Assembly: GCA_027858775.1 (NCBI GenBank)
Contig: JAQICA010000092.1
Coordinates: 1-62,830, forward strand
DNA length: 62,830 nucleotides
DNA from: Salinivirgaceae bacterium
GTDB taxonomy: Bacteria > Bacteroidota > Bacteroidia > Bacteroidales > Salinivirgaceae
Direction of reading: 5' to 3'
Shown here: positions 43,243 to 52,176 of the stretch, in pieces
Position numbering within the stretch: position 1 is the stretch's first letter
How the letters are laid out: each line of letters opens with the position of its first letter
Translations under genes and position numbers: made by a program
Notes under the pieces: generated by a model
What the model was told of the DNA's origin: nothing
What the model saw: the letters and a program-made list of their open reading frames with translations, nothing else
Databases searched by the model: none

Positions 43243-43875
43243 CTAGTCTTCTGCAGGAGCTTCCTCTCCATCTTCGGCATCTTCAACGCCAGCATCAGCG
43301 GCGTCAAGAATTGCATCGGCGGCTGCGGCAACGGCACGACCTGAAATTACGGCTACAATTTGCTGATCCTCTTTATCGAGGAAGGTCAGTTTGTCGCGAG
43401 ACAAATCGCCAACTTTAATACCATCACCAATATCGAGCTTAGAAATATCGATATCAATAAAATCAGGTATGTCGGTAACCAAACCGGAAACTTTCACATA
43501 GCGTTTACGAAAACGTAAACGACCACCTTTGATAAGTCCAGGAGCTGTTCCATCAAGACGCACAGGAACATTCATGGCAACGGATTTTCCATCCTCAATT
43601 TCCATAAAATCGATGTGCAATAACTCGTCAGTTACTGGATGAAATTGCAGATCTTTCATAATGGCCTCATGCTTGGCACCATCGATATCTAAAGCTACTT
43701 TATACACATTTTGGGTGTACACTAGACCTTTAAAATCGTTTTTGTGAGCATAAAAATGCTTAACATCTTTTGCACCATAAATTACGCAGGGAACCATTTC
43801 CTGCTTGCGGAGTTTTTTGGCATCTTTCTTACCAGTTATCTCCCGCGCTTTTACTTTTAATTCAAATACATTCAT
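43243..43875 (-). CDS. ctc: 50S ribosomal protein L25 / general stress protein Ctc
   Basis: The start is MNVFELKVKAREITGKKDAKKLRK; an upstream ATG in frame (43902) is also possible. The 210-residue protein has the 5S-rRNA-binding L25 domain (residues 1-95) and the Ctc C-terminal TL5 domain (about 100-185), then an acidic Ala/Asp/Glu tail. It is a 5S-rRNA-binding ribosomal protein. It has a promoter about 90 nt upstream and is followed by pth. Confidence 0.95.
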   Translation of the reverse strand: MNVFELKVKAREITGKKDAKKLRKQEMVPCVIYGAKDVKHFYAHKNDFKGLVYTQNVYKVALDIDGAKHEAIMKDLQFHPVTDELLHIDFMEIEDGKSVAMNVPVRLDGTAPGLIKGGRLRFRKRYVKVSGLVTDIPDFIDIDISKLDIGDGIKVGDLSRDKLTFLDKEDQQIVAVISGRAVAAAADAILDAADAGVEDAEDGEEAPAED

Positions 43876-43962
43876 TTTTTTAACGTTTTTTGTGTTACTC
43901 AAAACTCTCGATCAAAGGGTAACAGTTTCCCATCACACCTTAAACGTCATTTTTTCAGGGCG

Positions 43963-43970
43963 CAAATATA
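43963..43970 (-). promoter_or_regulatory. -7 box of the ctc-pth operon
   Basis: The minus strand reads TATATTTG, a perfect match, just after the prs stop codon. It implies a leader of about 80 nt before ctc. Confidence 0.5.
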
Positions 43971-43976
43971 CATATT

Positions 43977-44915
43977 TTAGACGATAAAATTACCGCTAAT
44001 CGACTGTTTATTATAAACTTTTTTAATCGTGTCGGCAAAAATATCGGCAACCGATAGCACGGTAATCTTATCGCACTCTTCTCTTAGCGGGATACTATTG
44101 CTCACAATAACTTCTTCAATTTCGGAGTTACGAATGCGTTCTATAGCCGGACCGGACAGTACAGGATGGGTAGCTACAACTCGAACACTTTTTGCTCCGC
44201 GATGTTTCATAATTTCTGCTGCTTTGCATACAGTTCCGGCAGTATCGATCATATCATCTACAATTACAACATTTTTATCTTTTACCGGCCCAATAACTGT
44301 GAGCTGGCCAATTACGTTTGCTTTTTCTCTGGATTTGTGGCTAATCACTAATGGAGTTTCCAGGAAGCGGGCGTATGCATTGGCTCGTTTTGTTCCACCC
44401 ATATCGGGCGAACCAATTACGAGATTGTCGAGTTGCAGGGATTTGATATAGGGAACAAAAAGCGACGATGCATAAAGATGATCGACAGGTACATTAAAAA
44501 AGCCCTGAATTTGATCGGCATGCAAGTCCATTGTCATAATGCGCGAAACTCCTGTGGCATAAAGTATATCGGCCACTACTTTGGCACCGATACTCACACG
44601 GGGTTTGTCTTTTCGGTCCTGCCTTGCAAAACCGAAGTAGGGCATTACGGCAACAATCTTATAGGCCGAGGCACGCTTGGCTGCATCAATCATCATGAGC
44701 AGCTCAATAAGGTTGTCGTTTGGCTGAAAGGTAGACTGAATAATAAATACCTGATCGCCCCGAACGGACTCTTCGAAAGAAGGTTGGAACTCACCATCGC
44801 TAAATTTTTGCAATGTGTACTTGCCAAGGCTTACGCCATAGACTTTGGCGATTTGTTCAGCTACATAAGTTGATTTCTCACCTGAAAAAAGTTTAATTTG
44901 CGAATCTGCTGACAT
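43977..44915 (-). CDS. prs: Ribose-phosphate pyrophosphokinase
   Basis: This 312-residue enzyme makes PRPP from ribose 5-phosphate and ATP. Class I motifs are present: GEFQPSFEESVRGDQVFIIQS, YFGFARQDRKDKPR, TMDLHADQIQGFF, and the PRPP loop VVIVDDMIDTAGTVCKAAE. It has its own promoter and is separate from ctc. Confidence 0.98.
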   Translation of the reverse strand: MSADSQIKLFSGEKSTYVAEQIAKVYGVSLGKYTLQKFSDGEFQPSFEESVRGDQVFIIQSTFQPNDNLIELLMMIDAAKRASAYKIVAVMPYFGFARQDRKDKPRVSIGAKVVADILYATGVSRIMTMDLHADQIQGFFNVPVDHLYASSLFVPYIKSLQLDNLVIGSPDMGGTKRANAYARFLETPLVISHKSREKANVIGQLTVIGPVKDKNVVIVDDMIDTAGTVCKAAEIMKHRGAKSVRVVATHPVLSGPAIERIRNSEIEEVIVSNSIPLREECDKITVLSVADIFADTIKKVYNKQSISGNFIV

Positions 44916-44939
44916 GTTGTAGAGTTTATCGAATTAATG

Positions 44940-44947
44940 CAAAATTA
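44940..44947 (-). promoter_or_regulatory. -7 box of prs
   Basis: The minus strand reads TAATTTTG, matching TAnnTTTG, 25 nt before the start codon. No -33 TTG is obvious. Confidence 0.45.
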
Positions 44948-45017
44948 TATAATTGTTTGACTTTTAACGCATTATACTGGAATAAATTTCCATTTTCCAA
45001 GAGTCTTTCTTGTTGGG

Positions 45018-45614
45018 TTACACTTGTTCAATAATTTGCTGAATATGCTTCAACACTTCTGCCTTCCCCTCTCCGTTCGTTGCAGAAGTAACAAAAATTT
45101 TCGGCAGTTCATCCCACGATTCCTTCAGCCGCTCCTCATATAACTGCAAAATTTTGTTCAATTCTCTTCTTTTCGATTTATCTGATTTCGTAAAAATTAG
45201 CGCAAATGGCACACCTTGCCCTCCTACCCAATTTATAAAGTCAATATCAACTTTCATTGGCTCGTGGCGTCCATCGATTAATATAAACAACTGTGTTAGA
45301 TTTTCTCTTTTCAAAATATACGCTTCGATCATTTGCTGTAGCTTGCGCTGCATAGCTTTAGGAATACGGGCAAATCCATATCCAGGCAGGTCGACCAGAT
45401 ACCAATTATCATTCATCAGGAAATGGTTTATCAACAGTGTTTTTCCTGGTTTTCCGGATATTTTGGCCAGTCGTTTCTGGTTTGTAAGCATATTAATCAG
45501 GCTCGACTTCCCAACGTTTGAGCGCCCAATAAAAGCAAACTCAGTTAACTGATGATCAGGACAATTACGATAGTCCTGATTACTTGTGATAAAGGCTGCT
45601 TTTTTTATTTCCAT
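45018..45614 (-). CDS. engB: Ribosome-biogenesis GTPase EngB/YsxC
   Basis: This 198-residue GTPase assists 50S assembly. It shows G1 GRSNVGKSSL (residues 31-40), the G2 region around GKPGKTLLINH, G3 DLPGYGFA, G4 TKSDK and G5 SATNGEG. It starts 2 nt after the DUF1571 gene, making it the last gene of the manA-DUF1571-engB unit. Confidence 0.97.
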   Translation of the reverse strand: MEIKKAAFITSNQDYRNCPDHQLTEFAFIGRSNVGKSSLINMLTNQKRLAKISGKPGKTLLINHFLMNDNWYLVDLPGYGFARIPKAMQRKLQQMIEAYILKRENLTQLFILIDGRHEPMKVDIDFINWVGGQGVPFALIFTKSDKSKRRELNKILQLYEERLKESWDELPKIFVTSATNGEGKAEVLKHIQQIIEQV

Positions 45615-45616
45615 AA

Positions 45617-46480
45617 TTAAAAGTTATAGTCTGGGTTCTCACTATCGAAATCCGATGATGTAAAATGGGCGTTCCATGTAAATTTTGAGTATGTATATTT
45701 TTCAAAAACTCCACCACAATCTTTTACAACAACCTGTAAAAGATTGTAGTTATTATTATCGACTATTATTTCTACTGACTTTGCATAGGCACTAGGTACC
45801 TTAATTCTATCGCTAGGGTTTAGTTTAGACGATACCGATAATGAGGGGTTATTCCAAATAATGGAATAAAAATTTACGTTGTGCCTAGCTGCAAAATTCA
45901 GGAGCGAAATATTGTCGTGCACCTGAATGGTTTTTATGTGATAATCAGTCTGATAATACTTCATGGACAAGCCATTTTGTCCATCAAAAATCGTATCATT
46001 CACCACAAACCGAAAGGCTTCGTTGCGAGTATCTGTAATCATTTTCATTACTTGACTAATGGTAAAAGTAGGATCGGATTCAAAAATGGAATGATGCTGA
46101 CGTTTGAGTATACGTGGCGAATATGGAGACAACTTAATGCTTGTGTATGGAAAGCCATCGGGATACACGATTGCTTTTTCTTTATCGAGCGTTTCATCGT
46201 AAAGCAACTCGATATTGCTTCGCATAAATTGCCGGTAATAAATTTTAAGAGGGTGCCGGTCTATTTTAAAAACGGCCTTTTGGCGATAATTCCCGTCCAG
46301 CATTCGAGCATGAATTTCCATGCAGAAATAGACACTTTCCGCATTTTGTGCTACGGAATCGAGTTTTTGCAAGTATGACTTGTCTTGTTCACAACCTTTT
46401 ACAGCTTCCATCTTACCCGAAACAGGCACGAGAAGAATACTAATCGGCAGGAACAAAAACCTCAAGTAACTGAGCATCAT
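45617..46480 (-). CDS. DUF1571-type exported protein with a LysM-like insert
   Basis: The start (MMLSYLRFLFLPISILLVPVSG) gives a signal peptide and requires a 41-bp overlap with the manA 3' end. The 287-residue protein has the DUF1571 pattern (YRQKAVFKIDRHPLKIYYRQF, YDETLDKEKAIVYPDG) and, at about residues 190-235, a LysM-like stretch (ISLLNFAARHNVNFYSIIWNNPSL...LNPSDRIKVPSAYAKS). A periplasmic or envelope role with possible glycan binding is inferred. Family function is unknown. Confidence 0.82.
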   Translation of the reverse strand: MMLSYLRFLFLPISILLVPVSGKMEAVKGCEQDKSYLQKLDSVAQNAESVYFCMEIHARMLDGNYRQKAVFKIDRHPLKIYYRQFMRSNIELLYDETLDKEKAIVYPDGFPYTSIKLSPYSPRILKRQHHSIFESDPTFTISQVMKMITDTRNEAFRFVVNDTIFDGQNGLSMKYYQTDYHIKTIQVHDNISLLNFAARHNVNFYSIIWNNPSLSVSSKLNPSDRIKVPSAYAKSVEIIVDNNNYNLLQVVVKDCGGVFEKYTYSKFTWNAHFTSSDFDSENPDYNF

Positions 46481-47426
46481 TAGTGGGTATAATTTTTACA
46501 GATTCAAGCACCGCCGGAATAAGAACGGTTTCGCCTTTAAATATTTTTTCATGTTCGTTTTGCCCGTAGTCAATTTCAGCCGAACCTTCTACACACATTA
46601 GTACAACAAAAGAATCGAGCTTATTATAATCTCGTTGGATCATACTGTCGATAACCAGTTTATTGACCACAAAGTAAGGACAGTTTGTAATTTCTACCGG
46701 CTCATTCAGGTTATCTTTATAATCTGATCTATAGCTATCGACTTTCGAGAAATCCAAGGCTTCCAGGGCATTGTCAATATGCAGCTCACGACTTTTGCCA
46801 TCAGTTCCTTTCCGATTCCAATCATAAACGCGATAAGTAATGTCAGATGATTGTTGTATTTCTGCAAACAGCACTCCTGAACCTGTGGCATGAATTCGCC
46901 CTGCAGGCACAAAAAACACATCGCCACGATGGGCAATTTCTTTATTTAGACTATTTTCAACCGTGTTGTTTTTGATGTGCTCCCTAAGCTTTGCCTTATT
47001 CAATTTTTCGGAAAAGCCGGTATAAACATAAGAATTGGGCTCACTTTCGACAACGTACCACATTTCGGTTTTCCCAGGCACACCGTGCTTCTCCATTGCC
47101 ATTTTATCGTCCGGATGAACCTTAACAGATAATACATCGTTAGCGTCAATAAATTTAAAAAGCAAAGGAAATGCATTTCCAAATTGTTCAAAAATTCGGT
47201 CGCCTACCAAGTCCCCCATGTAAATCTCAATAAGTTCATGCAGCTCGTTTCCGCTCAAAAAACCATTCGTTACCACCGAAATATTATCCTCAACACACGA
47301 CAACTCCCAACTCTCCCCAACTAGATCGCGATCTGTATTTTTATTCAGTTGGGTTCTTAAGCGTTGCCCTCCCCACACTTTTTCTTTATAGATAGGGGCA
47401 AATTTCAATGGATATAATTCACTCAT
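46440..47426 (-). CDS. manA: Mannose-6-phosphate isomerase, class I
   Basis: This 328-residue cupin enzyme interconverts fructose 6-phosphate and mannose 6-phosphate, feeding sugar-nucleotide synthesis. Zinc-site features are KVHPDDKMAMEKHG, GKTEMWYVVE and FVPAGRIHATGSGVLFAEIQQSSDITYRVYDWNR. It is a short Bacteroidota/Bacillus-type form. It has its own promoter box (47495-47502) and overlaps the DUF1571 gene. Confidence 0.95.
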   Translation of the reverse strand: MSELYPLKFAPIYKEKVWGGQRLRTQLNKNTDRDLVGESWELSCVEDNISVVTNGFLSGNELHELIEIYMGDLVGDRIFEQFGNAFPLLFKFIDANDVLSVKVHPDDKMAMEKHGVPGKTEMWYVVESEPNSYVYTGFSEKLNKAKLREHIKNNTVENSLNKEIAHRGDVFFVPAGRIHATGSGVLFAEIQQSSDITYRVYDWNRKGTDGKSRELHIDNALEALDFSKVDSYRSDYKDNLNEPVEITNCPYFVVNKLVIDSMIQRDYNKLDSFVVLMCVEGSAEIDYGQNEHEKIFKGETVLIPAVLESVKIIPTNDAQLLEVFVPAD

Positions 47427-47494
47427 AACGAACGTCTTAATTGGGTAAATGCAGAATATTTACAACCTCATAATGCACTACCATTTTACGTCGG

Positions 47495-47502
47495 CAAAGC
47501 TA
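47495..47502 (-). promoter_or_regulatory. -7 box of the manA operon
   Basis: The minus strand reads TAGCTTTG, a perfect TAnnTTTG, about 70 nt upstream of manA. Confidence 0.45.
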
Positions 47503-47704
47503 CTGAATAAGCGCAAATAATTCATAAAATTTGGAAAAAACATTGGTTTATTTTTAAAATATAGAAAATACGTCTATTTGGCAACAATCGGTCGAAGAAA
47601 AAATCAAACCCTCAGTTTAATACCTTAAAAAATGGCAACTAGAGAAAAAAAACAAAAAACACTTTAAATTTATTTGTAAATTATGGGCTAAACTCCTTCC
47701 AATT

Positions 47705-47737
47705 TTGGGCATATTAAACAAAGGTTTTTTAACTTTG
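47705..47737 (+). promoter_or_regulatory. udk promoter with almost no leader
   Basis: TTG (47705-47707) and TAACTTTG (47730-47737) are 22 nt apart, a full Bacteroidota promoter. The ATG at 47746 begins only 8 nt after the -7 box, so the mRNA would be leaderless or nearly so. Confidence 0.65.
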
Positions 47738-47745
47738 GGGCAAAA

Positions 47746-48351
47746 ATGATAATAGGAATTGCCGGCGGAACAGGTTCAGGAAAGACAACTGTAGTACGTA
47801 AAATAATTGAATCGATCCCAATGGGAGAAGTAAGCATCTTATCACAAGACTCTTACTACAAGGATAACAGCCACTTACCACTCGAAGACCGAATAAATAT
47901 AAACTTTGACCACCCACAGTCTGTAGAGTTTGACTTATTAGTCGATCATATAAAAAAATTAGAGAAAGGCAAAGCGGTAAACCAGCCTATTTACTCGTAT
48001 GTGACTTGCACCCGACAAGAAGAATACACAGTAGTGCAACCCCGAAAGGTTATTTTGGTAGAAGGAATATTGGTATTAACAAACCCTCAGCTACGCAACA
48101 TGTTCGACATCAAAGTGTTTGTGCACGCCGATGCCGACGAACGCCTTATTCGTGTAATACGCCGCGACCTTGAAGAGCGTGGGCGATCTATAGAAAAAAC
48201 ATTAGAGCGGTACAACAACTCCGTCAAGCCCATGCACCAGCAGTTTATTGAACCATCTAAATCGCACGCTGACCTTATTGTTCCACAGGGTGGCGAAAAT
48301 AAAGTGGCTATTGACATATTAACTCAGATTATTAAAATGAACCTAAAGTAG
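47746..48351 (+). CDS. udk: Uridine kinase
   Basis: This 201-residue kinase phosphorylates uridine and cytidine in pyrimidine salvage. It begins MIIGIAGGTGSGKTTVVRKI (Walker A GGTGSGKTT, 7-15). It also has SQDSYYKD, FDHPQSVEFDLLVDHI, ILVEGILVL, and RRDLEERGRS. The predicted promoter abuts the start codon. The next gene follows after about 60 nt, separated by a mini-hairpin repeat. Confidence 0.97.
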   Translation: MIIGIAGGTGSGKTTVVRKIIESIPMGEVSILSQDSYYKDNSHLPLEDRININFDHPQSVEFDLLVDHIKKLEKGKAVNQPIYSYVTCTRQEEYTVVQPRKVILVEGILVLTNPQLRNMFDIKVFVHADADERLIRVIRRDLEERGRSIEKTLERYNNSVKPMHQQFIEPSKSHADLIVPQGGENKVAIDILTQIIKMNLK

Positions 48352-48365
48352 CCAAAAACATTCTA

Positions 48366-48389
48366 ACCCAAATTGAGCCATTGACGCTC
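48366..48389. repeat. CCCAAATTGAGC mini-hairpin, diverged copy 3
   Basis: ACCCAAATTGAGCCATTGAC, followed by GCTC, shares the CCCAAATTGAGC head and CGCTC end with copies at 3811-3833 and 9074-9097, but the stem is less perfect (GAGC/GCTC). Confidence 0.5.
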
Positions 48390-48409
48390 AAAAAAATCCA
48401 CACATAGAT

Positions 48410-49138
48410 ATGCAAGAACTCGGGCTTTACGACATGAAAATTGGGAACATCCTTTTTTTAGATATTGAAACCGTACCATTGTGGGCATCATACGAAGATA
48501 TGGATGAAACAACTCGTACACTGTGGGATAAAAAAGCATTAAAAATTACCCGAACAGAGGAACAAACTCCGCAGGAGCTGTACCAAAGAGCAGGAATTTA
48601 TGCCGAATTTGGGAAAGTGGTGTGCATTTCTTGCGGATTTGTTTCGCCCGACAACAAGATACGGATAAAATCGTTTGCATCGGACGATGAGCAAATTCTG
48701 CTAAACGACTTTGCATCTCTACTTAACGGAAGCTATGCCAGTGCCGAAAAAATTCTATGTGCCCATAATGGAAAAGAATTCGACTTTCCGTTTATTGCCC
48801 GGCGCATGCTCATCAACGGCATAAAACTACCAGGTATATTACAAATTGCGGGCAAAAAACCGTGGGAAATCAACCATTTAGATACGATGGAGCTGTGGAA
48901 ATTTGGTGATTACAAAAACTACACATCGCTAGCATTACTAACCCATGTATTTAATATTCCTACTCCAAAAGACGATATTCAGGGAAGCGATGTTTATGAA
49001 ATATACTGGCAGAAAAACGACCTGAAACGAATTGTAATTTACTGCCAAAAAGATGTAGTAGCCATAATACAGTTGTTTCGAAAATACCGAAACGAACCGC
49101 TATTTAGCGAAAATGACATCGAAATAGCCAATACTTAA
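48410..49138 (+). CDS. DnaQ-like 3'-5' exonuclease (PolB-exonuclease related)
   Basis: This 242-residue protein has exonuclease motifs I (LFLDIETVP), II (AHNGKEFDFPFI) and III (YCQKDVVAII), giving the acidic metal-binding set of the DEDD superfamily. It matches the predicted 3'-5' exonuclease family related to the PolB proofreading domain. ATG at 48410 or at 48434 (MKIGNILFLDIETVP) could be the start; the second fits the domain border better. A DNA repair role is plausible but unshown. Confidence 0.88.
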   Translation: MQELGLYDMKIGNILFLDIETVPLWASYEDMDETTRTLWDKKALKITRTEEQTPQELYQRAGIYAEFGKVVCISCGFVSPDNKIRIKSFASDDEQILLNDFASLLNGSYASAEKILCAHNGKEFDFPFIARRMLINGIKLPGILQIAGKKPWEINHLDTMELWKFGDYKNYTSLALLTHVFNIPTPKDDIQGSDVYEIYWQKNDLKRIVIYCQKDVVAIIQLFRKYRNEPLFSENDIEIANT

Positions 49139-49159
49139 TAACAATTCCCGAACAAGCGA

Positions 49160-49954
49160 TTATTCAAGAAAATTTTTAACAATCTTCATAAACTCCTCGG
49201 GCTTTTCGGCATGCAACCAGTGACCTGTTTCTGCAATGGTACTAATTTCGGCATAAGGAAAAATAGCTCTAATAATCGGGATAGAATCAGAATTGATATA
49301 CTCACTCTCCTCGCCTTTGATAAACAAAATAGGGAAGGCAGTTATGGGACTTACCATTTCGGGATCGATTCCTTCCAAAATATTGTCTAAGCTTTCATAT
49401 AATCCTTTCAGGTTTAATTGCCAGTGAAACGATTTATCATCGGGGTTTCGCTGAAGGTTTTTCAGCAAAAACTTACGAATACGCACTTGTGGAATATAGG
49501 GTTTTAGTTGCTTTTCTGCATCAGTCCGGTTTTTCAACTTTGGCAAATCGATGGATAAAAGTCCTTTAAAAATCTCTTTATGAAACAGCGTTTTAGCATC
49601 TGACAAACTATCGTATTCCATGGGCGACATATCTACAATTATAAGTGTGCTTACCCGCTCAGGGTGTGCCAATGCGAAAAACATAGCTGTTTTACCGCCC
49701 ATGCTGTGTCCCATAATAATGGCTCGATCGATTTGGTGCTGATCAAGATATTCGAGCAAATCGCCCTCCATAGCTGTATAATTGTGCTCGTCAGTATGTG
49801 GTGAATTTCCATGATTGCGCTGATCTACAAGATGAACGGTATACTCGTCGGCCAAAGCTTTTCCGTGAGTTAACCAATTATCTGAAGAACCGTACAATCC
49901 GTGCAAAATAATAAGTGGATGACCATTTCCAATAATCTGACTTTGTAGCTTCAT
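49160..49954 (-). CDS. Alpha/beta-fold hydrolase (YbfF-like esterase)
   Basis: This 264-residue cytoplasmic hydrolase has an oxyanion segment ILHGLYGSSDNW, nucleophile elbow GHSMGGKTA, VDQRNHGNS typical of the YbfF/epoxide-hydrolase branch, and the catalytic histidine in ETGHWLHAEKP. The substrate is unknown. It lies 17 nt after the lipoprotein gene, so the two are probably co-transcribed. Confidence 0.9.
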   Translation of the reverse strand: MKLQSQIIGNGHPLIILHGLYGSSDNWLTHGKALADEYTVHLVDQRNHGNSPHTDEHNYTAMEGDLLEYLDQHQIDRAIIMGHSMGGKTAMFFALAHPERVSTLIIVDMSPMEYDSLSDAKTLFHKEIFKGLLSIDLPKLKNRTDAEKQLKPYIPQVRIRKFLLKNLQRNPDDKSFHWQLNLKGLYESLDNILEGIDPEMVSPITAFPILFIKGEESEYINSDSIPIIRAIFPYAEISTIAETGHWLHAEKPEEFMKIVKNFLE

Positions 49955-49971
49955 CTGAGGTATAGCTTTTT

Positions 49972-50838
49972 TTATTGCTGAACAATTTGATACTGGTACT
50001 TTAACCGCTGGTTTTCATAAATGTTTACGCCATTTTCAACAAATTCAATCTTATACCCCGTAAAACGTTTGGAGTAAATAAACATGGCATCATCGGCAAA
50101 AATAATTTGAAACCGTAATCGTTCACTTCCCCAATCTACGGAATAGACCTCAATCATTGTTGATTTCTGCTTTACAACGATGCGTTGCTCCAGATACAAT
50201 TCATTTTTTTGCTTTACAAATGTACGTTTGCCAAGTAACTGTTTAATATAAAACCCATTTTCCATCAATTCAATATGTCTGCCGCCAAGCGGTTTTTCAT
50301 ACTTATAACTCCCTTTTGCATTTTGCTGAAAAGAAAGCGAAGTTATGCGGTTATGACGCAGCACGATGAGCGAATCATCAATTTCTATGTCGACTGATTT
50401 GGCAAACCCTATTCCTGACTTCACACGTTTCTCCAATGTGTGGCCATCAAAATCAATTACAACGCTATTATTCAGTAAACTCCGAGCCTTTGTAAGTTCC
50501 ACACGAAATGTTTTGTGTGGCGACAGATCTAAAAGTTTAAGCGGCAAAAGAGACAAATTTCCGTTTAAATCGTAAAATAAACCGTTGCCAAGGTAAAAAC
50601 CGACTGAATGATACGGAACCACCGTCTCACCTTGTTCGTTATGCATTTGATCGGCATTTGTTTTCTCACGTATCACATCAACACGTTCTTCAAATACATC
50701 GAGCATGGGGAGCAGCACAAGCGAATCGGGTTTTACACGTTCCACTGAATTTAATTCGGTACGATTTAAGGTGGCACAACTCTGAACTAAAAGCACAGAT
50801 ACTAACAAAAGGAAAAGCAGTCTAATCAAACTATTCAC
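49972..50838 (-). CDS. Lipoprotein of unknown function
   Basis: This 288-residue protein has a lipobox LLVQSC (C21). After that it is beta-rich with no domain I recognise; VVPYHSVGFYLGNGLFYDLNGNLSLLPLKLL and repeated basic/aromatic strands suggest a beta-sandwich or barrel-like envelope protein. It is the first gene of a two-gene unit with the alpha/beta hydrolase and has a -7 box at 50893-50900. Confidence 0.75.
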   Translation of the reverse strand: MNSLIRLLFLLLVSVLLVQSCATLNRTELNSVERVKPDSLVLLPMLDVFEERVDVIREKTNADQMHNEQGETVVPYHSVGFYLGNGLFYDLNGNLSLLPLKLLDLSPHKTFRVELTKARSLLNNSVVIDFDGHTLEKRVKSGIGFAKSVDIEIDDSLIVLRHNRITSLSFQQNAKGSYKYEKPLGGRHIELMENGFYIKQLLGKRTFVKQKNELYLEQRIVVKQKSTMIEVYSVDWGSERLRFQIIFADDAMFIYSKRFTGYKIEFVENGVNIYENQRLKYQYQIVQQ

Positions 50839-50892
50839 AGTTAAAATATGTTTATCATTCGTTTTTTCAATTACAATGTCTCATAAAAGACG

Positions 50893-50900
50893 CAAAGGTA
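50893..50900 (-). promoter_or_regulatory. -7 box of the lipoprotein-hydrolase unit
   Basis: The minus strand reads TACCTTTG, a perfect match, about 55 nt before the start codon at 50838. Confidence 0.45.
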
Positions 50901-51079
50901 TACAGAAAATAGTTGCCAAATAAAACTACCACATGAGCAAAAGAAAAAATAATTCACTGAACGCTAAAAGATCAATCAGAAAAACATTTCTTTGTTCGTT
51001 CATAACGGAATTATTGAACATTCCCGACCACACGTTTCGTTACGCACCGCATAAATAATAACTATTGAACGAAATTAAC

Positions 51080-52081
51080 ATGCCAAAAGTATCTGTTATT
51101 CTTCCATACTACAATGCCGAAAAAACGCTCAAACAATCTGTCGAAAGTATTCTTAACCAAACATTTAACGACATTGAGTGTATTTTAATAAATAATAATT
51201 CGACGGATAATAGTAATGCTGTTGCAGATGCGCTGGCAAAACAAGACGATCGTGTAGTTTTAACGAATGAAGAACAGCAGGGAGTGAGTTATGCATCAAA
51301 CAAAGGAAGCCACGTTGCAAAAAGCCTCTACATTGCCCGAATGGATGCCGACGATATTGCATTACCCAACCGTTTGGCGCTGCAATACCACTTTTTGGAA
51401 TGCCATCCCGACTATGGTGCAGTTGGCGGATTAGCCAGGTTTGGCGGCGACGAACAAAAATCGGCGGGTTTGAAACGTTTTGTAGACTGGAACAATGCCA
51501 TTATTACGTATGAAGATATTGTACTCAATCAATTCTCAGAATCACCAATTATAAACCCCACAGCCATGTGGCGTAAAGAAACCGAGCTTTATGCCGGCAG
51601 CTTTATACACGGCGATTTTCCGGAAGATTATGAGCTATGGTTACGCTGGTTATCGAAAGGAGTTAAAATAGCCAAAGTTCCCGAAGTAGTATTACAATGG
51701 AACGACCTCCCATCGCGCCTTACGCGTACCGATAACCGTTACAGTTTTGATGCGTTCTACAAAACAAAAACACCTTATTTGCACCAGTGGCTCAAAAAAC
51801 ACAATCCACATTTTCCGAATATCTATATTTGGGGAGCCAGTAGGCGTGTACGGAAACGCGCACAATTTACAGGGCTATATGTATTAAACATTCTGGGCTA
51901 CATTGACATCAACACACGCAGACAAATTGATGAGCTCATCATCGATTACAAAAACCTCCCATTGGCTTCAGAAGCCTTTATTGTGGTGTACATGCCACAT
52001 CACGATATAAAAAAAGAGATAGCCGACCATCTACACAAACGGGGCTACAAAGAAGGCGTAAATTACATTTTTGCAGCTTGA
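51080..52081 (+). CDS. Family 2 glycosyltransferase with extra C-terminal domain
   Basis: The start is MPKVSVILPYYNAEKTL; a TTG at 51065 in frame is rejected. The 333-residue protein has a GT-A domain (about residues 1-240: QSVESILNQTF, ILINNNSTDNS, ARMDADDIALPNRL with the D-x-D metal motif, and ED.ELWLRW). The last 90 residues (NIYIWGASRRVRKRAQF...EAFIVVYMPHHDIKKEIADHLHKRGY) look like a Rossmann-type half. Sugar donor and acceptor are unknown; it stands alone rather than in a polysaccharide cluster. Confidence 0.88.
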   Translation: MPKVSVILPYYNAEKTLKQSVESILNQTFNDIECILINNNSTDNSNAVADALAKQDDRVVLTNEEQQGVSYASNKGSHVAKSLYIARMDADDIALPNRLALQYHFLECHPDYGAVGGLARFGGDEQKSAGLKRFVDWNNAIITYEDIVLNQFSESPIINPTAMWRKETELYAGSFIHGDFPEDYELWLRWLSKGVKIAKVPEVVLQWNDLPSRLTRTDNRYSFDAFYKTKTPYLHQWLKKHNPHFPNIYIWGASRRVRKRAQFTGLYVLNILGYIDINTRRQIDELIIDYKNLPLASEAFIVVYMPHHDIKKEIADHLHKRGYKEGVNYIFAA

Positions 52082-52176
52082 CAAACAAAAAAGCATTTTC
52101 ATTGAAGATAAACCTGCATGAAAAACACGTATAAAATGCGGTAATTTTATGATATTTGCACAAACATTTTACAATT

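Larger units (their letters stand above)
47427..47745. promoter_or_regulatory. Divergent region between manA and udk
   Basis: There is no gene. It contains the manA -7 box TAGCTTTG (minus, 47495-47502) and the udk promoter at 47705-47737. The rest is AT-rich with no further structure noticed. Confidence 0.55.
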
